Source: Saccharospirillum alexandrii
GTDB lineage: Bacteria > Pseudomonadota > Gammaproteobacteria > Pseudomonadales > Natronospirillaceae
Direction of reading: 5' to 3'
Assembly (NCBI RefSeq): GCF_004000275.1
Contig: NZ_RCIP01000002.1
Span: 434,283-498,282, forward strand
Length of the DNA stretch: 64,000 nucleotides
The notes under the pieces were generated by a model. It saw only the letters and a program-made list of their open reading frames with translations. It had not been told where the DNA came from and did no database searches. Of this stretch, positions 45,695-53,624 are shown one piece after another; position 1 is the first letter of the stretch, and every line of letters begins with the position of its first letter. The translations under genes were made by a program, and so were the position numbers.

Positions 45695-45993
45695 GTGCCA
45701 GCGAACACTGGGGCTGGCAGCTGCGACACAGCTAGCCTAACTCACCCTCTCAGAATCAATTATCAGGTTTTCCTGAGATTTTCTTATGCCTGAAAACCAT
45801 AGTTTTGGGCCAAACACTCCGATTTTCCGGGCACGGACCGTCTTCGCCATTCACCGCTAAATGCCTTTTCACTTCCGGGACCAAAATCCCTTTCAAAGTT
45901 CACTAGCTTGCTGTCCTGTTTACCCCGCTCCTGTTTACCCCGTTGGGACCAAAATCCCTTTCAAAGTTCACTAGCTTGGGTGTCCTGTTTACC
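45695..45993 (+). mobile_element. Transposase 3' remnant with tail repeat, plus a second partial tail
   Basis: CAGCGAACACTGGGGCTGGC and GCTGCGACACAGCTAGCC (45695-45742) match the last codons of the transposase at ~33985-34027. The tail repeat follows (45745-45925), and its last ~50 nt are duplicated at 45944-45993. Only the end of the element survives. Confidence 0.8.
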
Positions 45994-46130
45994 CGTTTCG
46001 GATGACAATCTGGCTTAACGGACTACTGTGACTTGACAGGTGTCGGGCCTCCATATATGTCCTGTTAGCCACTTGGTCCCTGGCAACGATGGATGTCCAC
46101 AAACTCTCCACTGTTAGCCGCTTTAATTCA

Positions 46131-47941
46131 TTACCCTACTGGAACTGGTACCAGCTCACTCAAATGATCAACTTGACAGTCAGAATTTACACGGGCCAAA
46201 ACAATATCAGCACCCATCTTATAACCCGCAAAAAGCTCATCTACCGACTGACCGTTCTTGCTTGATGCATTTTCGGCCGATACTGACAAAGCCAAATAAC
46301 AGGATGCTAAATAATCAAGCAAGTGGGTTATAAGTTGAGGTCGAATATTCGAGTAATGACCTGTATGGGCAATTTTATTTCTCAAAAAATATATTCGTTT
46401 CAGCTGCCGCTCTACATCAATTTCAGAATTTCTAATTCTCTTGGCAATCGTCGCATTTGTTTTCATCTCTTCAAAGGTTGACATTATTTTGTACTTTAAA
46501 TGCTCTTTTGGAGCTAAGCTATTAAATAGCTCAATGGTTAATCCCTCATTTCGAAGAAGAAGGAATATCTGCTCTCCAGTCACCTCTTCATCGAATATTT
46601 CAGGCAGCCCAAACTCATCTCTAACTCTTTGAGGAGCTATTGCTCGTGCTTTTACAAGTAAATCACGTAAATATCGAACCCTTCTTGACAATGCTGCCAC
46701 GGCATATATTTGAGGAACATACTCTATAATATTAGAAAGAATAGTAGACTGACCTCCAGTATACAGTGATTCAAGCGCGATCCATAAATTTAGCAGTTTC
46801 TGTTCCATTGAAACTGATTCTCGAGCCAGTCTAAGATAACGAAGCGAACGACCTAACTGCTCCTCTCCTTGTTCATCCAACTTACTAAATGCATGTCTGA
46901 TTGAGGCGTTTGAACTTGAGAAATAAGTACCACCCTCTGACGAGAGAAAGCCCAACAAAAAACTTATATTTATCGCTTTGGTATGGCTCCCGGTTGGGTG
47001 TCTCGCTATCGTCACACAATGTGATGAAATTTGAATTTTTGGATTTAGATCAAGCGCTGTTACTGTATCTAGAAGCTGATCAAGCTTGTCTTTAACGTAC
47101 CAAGAGGCACCAATATGATCGGTGGTTTCTACCGTCGCAGAAGCAATTACATTAGGGGTAAACTCGCGGATCAACTTTTCGCGATCTTGCCCCTGGATAG
47201 CGGCAGGGATTTCATCCATAAATGTAAAAACTGAATCATCGTCAATAGTCAAAAGACTGTTTGGTTTGTTTGCTCTAATAGCAAAGCACACTTCATGTTC
47301 AGTAGTGTATGTTCTAAGTCTTTCAGTAATCGCCTCAAACTGTTGAAGAAAACTTCGTCCTTGGTAGTTATTCTCTCGAGTAAACATCTCAGCCCGATTG
47401 AACAAGTATGTTGGTGAATATCCTCGACTTAATAGGTGCGTTGTATAAAGCCCAGTCAACAAATATATTTTTGATGTTATGCGACCTTTCTGATCTAAAT
47501 TTACAGCATCAAATATTGAGCTTTTTAGATCCTCGAGTAATTTGGCAGCGTAAACCTCTTCATTTGCTAATACAGTACGGCAGAAAACTTTCAAACGGGT
47601 TAGTTGAGACGGATTTAGATCCCCTCCTCTCACTCTTTTAAATAGGCTTGAACGCAGGCCGTCTAACTGATTAAAATTTCTTGTGCTATAACATCAGTAC
47701 TGAAACAACTATCAATTTCATCTAAAGCCGAAAATAGATATCCCGCATTTTTCTCATTATTTGAGTACTCTTCGATGTATACCAATAACTCTGAGCAGCT
47801 ACTGAACAAATTCATTAATCGAGACTGCGAAAAGTGCGGCGTATATACGCTTAATTTTTCAATATACGTTTCTACAAAAAATCTTGATCTAAAATCATCT
47901 ATTGGAATTCTAGACCAAATTTGATCACGTAAGTACTTCAT
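46131..47941 (-). pseudogene. Apea-type HEPN-domain protein, probably split by a one-base frameshift
   Basis: Two minus-strand frames appear to be parts of one gene. The upstream 92 codons (47941-47663) start MKYLRDQIWSRIPIDDFRSR with GGGA upstream and end LISQ-like at TAG. The second frame runs to 46131 and is open upstream into the overlap, giving NQLDGLRSSLFKRVRGGDLN. Near its C-terminus are LNLWIALESLY and RIYFLRNKIAHTGHYSN, the paired motifs of Apea-like HEPN domains, in which R-x4-H (here RNKIAH) is the RNase active site. Inserting one A in the TTTTAAT run at ~47670 would join the frames. If instead they are separate genes, the second would start at GTG 47633. The catalytic motif is intact. 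Confidence 0.6.
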
Positions 47942-48369
47942 TCTCTTATCCCTGCAACCTTAAAATTTTAGTCAACAAAAACCAGTTGATAAAAAGATAT
48001 CCAAAGTTATTTTTATTTTTTTGAATCAAGACGTTATATCTTTTCGCTCAATGTAAATTAAATAACTTTTAGAGCAAATCGAAAGGTTTTAAGATCAGTA
48101 AAACCATATCACAAATGAGACACACATTCCTACTTTGATTAATCAAATCCATTAAGAGATAACCCCTGATCACCAACTAATGTGGGCGTCTCAAGGGCTG
48201 TTGGATACCCACCGCTAGAAATAGCTACATACTATTAGAACGAGCACTATGATAGTCGCTTCGCGGGAATATCCTATTAGGTTATGCCCCATTAGCCGTC
48301 CTCTATCCTATTGACTTATCATACGAAATGCAAAGCATTCACCGAGTCTGACCCAGCCAAAACTAATGG
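47942..48369. other. AT-rich intergenic region
   Basis: About 430 bp with no gene. It contains GAGACACACATTCC ... TAATGTGGGCGTCTC (48117-48195), another eroded palindrome, and GGATACCCACC-like fragments. Confidence 0.4.
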
Positions 48370-49413
48370 TTAGTTAATCCATTCGCTAATTTCTGGATCA
48401 ATATTGGAATGAATGCTCATCTGCGTATACCCAATAGCTTCTCCAATATTTGTAATATCGATACGAGTTAATTGACTACTGTTCCACTTGTTGAACAAGT
48501 CTAGCATGTACGGCCTGTCTTTTATTATACTCTCTTTGTAATGCTGTTCAGGCATGGACTTTGATATGATTAGGCTTGAGAGTTTTTGTATATCCCTTTG
48601 AGCCCAACCTAGCCTGACACCCACTCGATTCAGAGCTATCACAGAATTAAAATTCAAAATTTCGCCTTGGCTATATGAATTATCGTCTCGAAGCAAAGGA
48701 AAATAGCGTGGAATTTCAAGTTTCAGGTTGTTGATTTCATCTGTTGTTGTTTCAGTTTGAAATAGACCGGGGTACCTTAGTTTTATCCGTTTCTCTAGGG
48801 TAGCCTGAACATCAATCGAAAAAGCGCAACCAGTATACTGAAGATGCAATATTGAAGATCGTGAATCTGCTATCTCTAGAAAAGGCTGGTAGCATTGGTC
48901 TAAAAATAGTCCGAGGGACTTATCATCTCTTACTAAATGATGCTGGTAACGATCTGCCAAGAATAGCAGAGTAATAGAGTTGACTTGTTCTGGAGTAAGT
49001 ATTGATGCAGCTTTTATTGCTTCGGATAGCGAGATGCTCTGTATCGTTCCAGGAGAAGTTGTTGTTATCTTGGATAGGCATTCAGAAAGGATGCTTAAGA
49101 GTTTTTCACTTCCAGATAGTGCATATCCTTTTTGAGCCTCGAATAAACCTGAAAGAAACGCTGGATCGCTAAAGCTTTCCATTTTAGCATCGCTATTATA
49201 GCGCTGCTTTTCGGCAAAACAATCGAATAATTCTGCAGCTCTATCTTCAGCAGTCTTTCTTGCAACCTCGGCTAATTTTGGAAAGTTTTCGTTAAAAGTA
49301 TCTAGCGCAATGCTTCTTGCATCTGTATAGCTTATGCCATTAAAGTTCAGTTCCATTCTTTCTGCTTGATAATTATTCGAGTTATCACCAGAGGACTGAG
49401 ATTTTCTATTCAT
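48370..49413 (-). CDS. Unknown protein with a GDNSxNxQA N-terminus (LPO_1073/Vpar_1526-like)
   Basis: 347 residues. The N-terminal SSGDNSNNYQAERMELNFNG is a motif seen before many phage- or island-encoded proteins of unknown role; ISYTDARSIALDTFNENFPK and LAEVARKTAEDRAAELFDCF form a long helix. The ATG overlaps the stop of the upstream membrane gene (ATGA), indicating translational coupling. From memory it resembles the LPO_1073/Vpar_1526 family, which lacks a known function; I hold that assignment loosely. No catalytic motif is visible. AT-rich codon use matches the island. Confidence 0.6.
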   Translation of the reverse strand: MNRKSQSSGDNSNNYQAERMELNFNGISYTDARSIALDTFNENFPKLAEVARKTAEDRAAELFDCFAEKQRYNSDAKMESFSDPAFLSGLFEAQKGYALSGSEKLLSILSECLSKITTTSPGTIQSISLSEAIKAASILTPEQVNSITLLFLADRYQHHLVRDDKSLGLFLDQCYQPFLEIADSRSSILHLQYTGCAFSIDVQATLEKRIKLRYPGLFQTETTTDEINNLKLEIPRYFPLLRDDNSYSQGEILNFNSVIALNRVGVRLGWAQRDIQKLSSLIISKSMPEQHYKESIIKDRPYMLDLFNKWNSSQLTRIDITNIGEAIGYTQMSIHSNIDPEISEWIN

Positions 49414-49616
49414 TTTTTGTCCCTCCCATCATCCCGGTTGATGATAAGAGTTTCACCAGATTGATAATTTTTAGAGTGAGAGCCTGATTTTTGCTTGAGA
49501 TTGTTTTTACCAGAATTAATGATAAACATTTTCACTAGGATACCGGCCGTTGCTAGTGCACCTAGTACACATAGTAGCACTTGATAGTAGTCTGATATCC
49601 AATTGACCATTTCCAT
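49410..49616 (-). CDS. Small single-pass membrane protein, coupled to the next gene
   Basis: 68 residues. One predicted membrane helix (VLLCVLGALATAGILVKMFI, ~14-33) is followed by a basic linker KSGSHSKNYQSGETLIINRD. The linker motif NYQSG echoes NYQA in the coupled protein, so the pair may form a complex at the membrane. GGAG is ~11 nt before the ATG. It ends in an ATGA overlap with the next start. Confidence 0.65.
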   Translation of the reverse strand: MEMVNWISDYYQVLLCVLGALATAGILVKMFIINSGKNNLKQKSGSHSKNYQSGETLIINRDDGRDKK

Positions 49617-50096
49617 GCTGACATTACTCCATTTCCCATTCTTAATATGAACCGTCTTTGGTATCTACTATTGCTGCAGCACTGAGCGAGACTAGTACCG
49701 ATGCTAGCAGTGCCTTGCTTTTCAGTCGAATAATGAATTTTCTAATATAGTAAGCTTAGATTGAGCGGGAGGAGCAACGTGTAGATAGCTGTATATTCCC
49801 CAAAATTCCCCACATCAAAATGTGCTCAGTGGTTACCAATCACTGCCCCCAAGAATATAGCGAAGAGTGCGGAATTCACCACCGTTGCGTGTAAACCAGT
49901 GACTGAGATTCCTGTCAGATAGGCTAACTTAGACATCCATCGCAAGAAATGTTGTCGTTTGCGGGCCCTTCGCTTGTCTCTTGCCCAACAAAACCAACTA
50001 GAAAAAAGGCCCCCAACCGCCACCGGTTTTCACAGCAAACAGAAACACCTGCGTCAGGGCATCGGAGCAGCTTCCCCGTTCAAACGGATTCCCCAA

Positions 50097-50254
50097 GGCC
50101 CTTCAACAGGCTCAGAACGAACGGTGGTGGGTGTCTGTGGTTTGTTGTACTTCATGTCGCCCAGGTGACTGGCCTCCTACGGGGACGGCGGCGGCGGTAT
50201 GGGACGGGGCTGGCGTGATGGATTGGGGGTTGAATTGGCTGCCGTTAGGTCAAC
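50097..50254 (+). repeat. Direct repeat, copy 1
   Basis: Begins GGCCCTTCAACAGGCTCAGA and includes GTGGGTGTCTGTGGTTTGTT, CGCCCAGGTGACTGGCCTCC and GCCGTTAGGTCAA. About 155 bp, imperfectly repeated ~45 nt downstream. Confidence 0.85.
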
Positions 50255-50298
50255 AGTTGGGCTCTGGGGCAGTTTCCCCGGCCAATTACCCTCCCCAC

Positions 50299-50454
50299 GG
50301 TCCTTCGACAGGCTCAGGACGAACGGTAGTTGGTGTCTGTGGTTTGTTCTACTCCTTGTCGCCCAGGTGACTGGCCTCCTACGGGGGACGGTGGCGGCGG
50401 TATGGCGGGGGTCGTGTGATGGATTCGGGGTTGAATATGCAGCCGTTAGGTCAA
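50299..50454 (+). repeat. Direct repeat, copy 2
   Basis: Begins GGTCCTTCGACAGGCTCAGG and includes GTTGGTGTCTGTGGTTTGTT, CGCCCAGGTGACTGGCCTCC and GCCGTTAGGTCAA. The start CCTTCGACAGGCTCAGGACG is a motif widely dispersed in proteobacterial genomes. Confidence 0.85.
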
Positions 50455-50520
50455 AAGCCCCCTCTCCCGCAAGCGGAAGATGGAGCAGTTAGTTGGCTAG
50501 CGTTTAGTTGGTGGCTATAG

Positions 50521-50733
50521 CTACAACCGCAAAGCAGCCTCAGCAGCCACCTCATTCAACCCTACCCCACCAGCCTTAACATACTCCCTCATCTCCTGCT
50601 TCATCGGCTTCGCCCAGAATTTCTTCAGGTGCGAAACCACAGCCTCTGCCGTGGCCTCCGGGGTTTCTTGCCTGGGGGCGTTGTCGGCAATCTGGTTGAT
50701 CATTTTAACCAGGGTGTCGATCTGGGGGCTCAT
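50521..50733 (-). CDS. fdsD: NAD-dependent formate dehydrogenase delta subunit
   Basis: 70 residues. The pattern MINQIADNAPRQETPEATAE, VVSHLKKFWAKPMKQEMREY and a C-terminal GLNEVAAEAALRL matches FdsD, a small accessory subunit needed for activity of FdsABG-type enzymes. It lies 10 nt after the fdsA stop. The usual fdsC/fdhD sulfurtransferase gene is not next to it here. Confidence 0.85.
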   Translation of the reverse strand: MSPQIDTLVKMINQIADNAPRQETPEATAEAVVSHLKKFWAKPMKQEMREYVKAGGVGLNEVAAEAALRL

Positions 50734-50743
50734 AGGTTTGGTC

Positions 50744-53623
50744 TCATTTCACCACCGGTTCGGTGGGTTCTGGTGTTTTCAGCAGGCCCCATTGTTTCTT
50801 GTGCTGGGCCCGGTGGCGTTCCTGCCAAGCGCTGGGTTGGGCTACTTTTTCGCATTGCACAGCAGTTACCTTGTATTCGGGGCAGTTGGTGGCCCAGTCT
50901 GAGTTGTCGGTGGTAATGACGTTGGCGCCGCTTACCGGGTGGTGGAAGGTGGTGTACACCACGCCCGGTTGCATGCGGATGCTTATTTTGGCTTGCAGCA
51001 CGGTGTCGCCGGCGCGGCTGGTCAGGCCTACCCAGTCGCCCTCGTTAATGCCGCGTTCTTCGGCGTCGTGCGGGTGCAGCTCCAGCCAGTCCTGGTCGTG
51101 CCAGCTTTGGTTGCTGGTGCGGCGGGTTTGGGCGCCTACGTTGTATTGGCTGAGGATGCGGCCGGTGGTCAGCAGCAGCGGGAATTTGCGGTTGGCGCGT
51201 TCGGTGGTGGCTACATAGTCAGTCACTACGAAGCGGCCCTTGCCGATCGGGAAGTCCTGCTCGTGCATAATCGGCATGCCGTTCGGGTAGGCGTCGTTGC
51301 AGGGCCATTGAATGCTGCCGAGTTCGTCGAGTTTCTGGTAGGTCACGCCGCGGAAGCTTGGGGTCAGGCTGGCGATCTCGGCCATGATCTGTTCCGGGTG
51401 GTCGTAGTGCATGGCGTAGCCCAGGGCGTTGGCCAGGTCTTGCGTGATTTGCCAGTCTTCCTTGCCGGCCAGCGGCGGCATTACCTTGCGCACGCGGTTA
51501 ATGCGGCGTTCGGCGTTGGTGAAGGTGCCGTCTTTTTCCAGGAAGGAGGAACCCGGCAGCAATACGTGGGCGTACTTGGCGGTCTCATTCAGGAACAGGT
51601 CCTGAACGATCAGGCATTCCAGTGAGCTCAGTGCTTTTTCCACATGCTGGGTGTTGGGGTCGGATTGGGCGATGTCTTCGCCTTGCACATAAAGACCCCG
51701 GAAGCTGCCGTCGATGGCGGCGTCGAACATGTTGGGAATGCGCAGGCCGGGTTCGTTATCAATGGTCACGCCCCAGGCATCTTCGAAGGCTTTGCGCGGG
51801 CCGTCTTGTGCCACGTGCTGGTAGCCCGGCAGTTCGTGCGGGAAGCTGCCCATGTCGCAGCTGCCCTGCACGTTGTTCTGGCCGCGCAGCGGGTTTACAC
51901 CCACGCCTTCGCGGCCGATGTTGCCGGTCGCCAGCGCCAGGTTGGCAATGCCCATGACCATGGTCGAACCCTGGCTGTGTTCGGTAACGCCCAGGCCATA
52001 ATAGATGGCGCCGTTGCGGGCGCTGCCATACAGGCGGGCGGCGGCGCGTACGCTTTCTGCGGGTACGCCGGTGATGCTTTCGGTCGCTTCCGGAGAATGG
52101 CGTTCTTCACGAATAAAGGCGTTCCAGGCGGCGTATTCGGCCGGGTCGCAGCGTTCGGCGATGAACAGGCGGTCTTCGAGCCCTTCGCTCACCACTACGT
52201 GTGCCAGGGCGTTGATCAGCGCGACGTTGGTGCCGGGGCGCAGTGGCAAATGCAGGGCTTCGCCGCCGTGCGGGGTGGTCATTAAATCGATGTGGCGCGG
52301 GTCGGCGACAATGAGTTTGGCGCCCTGGCGCAGCCGGCGGCGCAGCTGGGAGGCAAACACCGGGTGGGCATCGGTCGGGTTGGCACCAATCACCACGATG
52401 ACGTCGGACTGCATCACCGAATCGAAGGTTTGGGTGCCGGCGCTTTCGCCGAGGGTTTGTTTCAGGCCATAGCCGGTGGGGGAATGGCACACCCGGGCGC
52501 AGGTGTCGGTGTTGTTGTTGCCAAAGGCGGTGCGCACCAGCTTTTGAACCAGGTAGGCTTCTTCGTTGGTGCAGCGGGATGAGGTAATGCCGCCCACGCT
52601 GTCGCGGCCGTATTTGGCCTGAATGGCTTTAATGCGGTCGGCGGCGAATTGCATTGCCTCGTCCCAGCTCACTTCCTGCCAGGCGTCGTCGATGCTGTCG
52701 CGGATCATCGGTTTCGTCAGGCGGTCCGGGTGGGTGGCGTAGCCGAAGGCGAAACGGCCTTTCACGCAGGAATGGCCGTGGTTGGCGTGGCCATCCTTGA
52801 ACGGCACCATGCGGATGACTTCGTTGCCTTTCATTTCGGCCTTGAACGAGCAGCCAACGCCGCAATAGGCGCAGGTGGTCACCACCGAGTGTTCCGGCTG
52901 GCCCTGGTCGATCACGGAATTTTCCATCAGCGTGGCGGTTGGGCAGGCTTGCACGCAGGCGCCGCAGGAGACGCATTCGGAATCCATAAAGTCGTCGTTC
53001 TGGCCTGCGGATACTTTGGAATCGAAACCACGGCCGTCGATGGTCAGCGCGAAGGTGCCCTGCACTTCTTCGCAGGCGCGCACGCAGCGCGAACACACAA
53101 TGCATTTGCTGGCATCGAAGGTGAAATAGGGGTTGCTGGTGTCTTTTTCGGCAACGAGGTGGTTTTCGCCCTCGTAGCCGTAGCGCACTTCGCGCAGGCC
53201 GACGGCACCGGCCATGTCTTGCAGTTCGCAGTCGCCATTGGCCGGGCAGGTCAGGCAGTCGAGCGGGTGGTCGGAAATGTAGAGTTCCATGACGTTGCGG
53301 CGCAGTTTGGCTACCCGGTCGGTCTGGGTGTGCACATTCATGCCTTCGGCTACAGGCGTGGTGCAGGAAGCCGGCATACCGCGCCGCCCTTCAATCTCGA
53401 CCGCGCACAGGCGGCAGGAACCAAAGGCGTCGAGGTTATCGGACGCGCACAGCTTGGGGATCTGGATGCCCGCCAGGGCGGCGGCGCGCAATACCGATGT
53501 GCCTTCGGGCACGTCGATGGCATGGCCGTCGATGCTCAGGCTAACCGTGTTGCCGGTCAGCGCGGGTGGTGGTGTGCCCAGGTCGCGGTCGGTACGGGTG
53601 TTGGGGTCGAAGATGTGCAGCAT
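50744..53623 (-). CDS. fdsA: NAD-dependent formate dehydrogenase alpha subunit (molybdenum/tungsten)
   Basis: 959 residues from the ATG at 53623 (GGAGGAG upstream). The catalytic subunit oxidises formate to CO2. In order: N-terminal [2Fe-2S] ferredoxin-like cluster (CASDNLDAFGSCRLCAVEIE ~66-85), His/Cys cluster (HPLDCLTCPANGDCELQD), two [4Fe-4S] sites (CIVCSRCVRACEE; CVSCGACVQACP), another [4Fe-4S] near CAYCGVGCSFKAEM, then the bis-molybdopterin domain with active-site Cys in TCARVCHSPTGYGL (Cys, not Sec). HGHSCVKGRF, FRGLYVQGEDIAQSDP and the C-terminal GDWVGLTSRAG are typical. It starts 1 nt after the fdsB stop, so translation is probably coupled. The enzyme is soluble and cytoplasmic. Confidence 0.95.
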   Translation of the reverse strand: MLHIFDPNTRTDRDLGTPPPALTGNTVSLSIDGHAIDVPEGTSVLRAAALAGIQIPKLCASDNLDAFGSCRLCAVEIEGRRGMPASCTTPVAEGMNVHTQTDRVAKLRRNVMELYISDHPLDCLTCPANGDCELQDMAGAVGLREVRYGYEGENHLVAEKDTSNPYFTFDASKCIVCSRCVRACEEVQGTFALTIDGRGFDSKVSAGQNDDFMDSECVSCGACVQACPTATLMENSVIDQGQPEHSVVTTCAYCGVGCSFKAEMKGNEVIRMVPFKDGHANHGHSCVKGRFAFGYATHPDRLTKPMIRDSIDDAWQEVSWDEAMQFAADRIKAIQAKYGRDSVGGITSSRCTNEEAYLVQKLVRTAFGNNNTDTCARVCHSPTGYGLKQTLGESAGTQTFDSVMQSDVIVVIGANPTDAHPVFASQLRRRLRQGAKLIVADPRHIDLMTTPHGGEALHLPLRPGTNVALINALAHVVVSEGLEDRLFIAERCDPAEYAAWNAFIREERHSPEATESITGVPAESVRAAARLYGSARNGAIYYGLGVTEHSQGSTMVMGIANLALATGNIGREGVGVNPLRGQNNVQGSCDMGSFPHELPGYQHVAQDGPRKAFEDAWGVTIDNEPGLRIPNMFDAAIDGSFRGLYVQGEDIAQSDPNTQHVEKALSSLECLIVQDLFLNETAKYAHVLLPGSSFLEKDGTFTNAERRINRVRKVMPPLAGKEDWQITQDLANALGYAMHYDHPEQIMAEIASLTPSFRGVTYQKLDELGSIQWPCNDAYPNGMPIMHEQDFPIGKGRFVVTDYVATTERANRKFPLLLTTGRILSQYNVGAQTRRTSNQSWHDQDWLELHPHDAEERGINEGDWVGLTSRAGDTVLQAKISIRMQPGVVYTTFHHPVSGANVITTDNSDWATNCPEYKVTAVQCEKVAQPSAWQERHRAQHKKQWGLLKTPEPTEPVVK

Positions 53624-53624
53624 G

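Larger units (their letters stand above)
49617..50520. other. Boundary region between the AT-rich island and the fds operon
   Basis: No supported gene. A plus-strand direct duplication of ~155 bp occupies 50097-50454. The left part (49620-50090) contains only short frames; one of 65 codons on the minus strand (49826-50023) has no ribosome site and was not accepted. Confidence 0.4.

Noticed and set aside
47660-47700. Programmed -1 frameshift signal in the HEPN gene (AAATTTTA)
   Set aside because: The heptamer is not in the required phase for slippage between the two frames; a simple base deletion explains the data better.
49826-50023. 65-codon minus-strand frame at the island edge
   Set aside because: No ribosome site, no recognisable domain, and it lies in mixed-composition sequence.
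50939-52285. Two further long plus-strand frames opposite fdsA (228 and 213 codons)
   Set aside because: Same reason: antisense of catalytic-domain codons, Gly/Ala/Val-rich and without homology.
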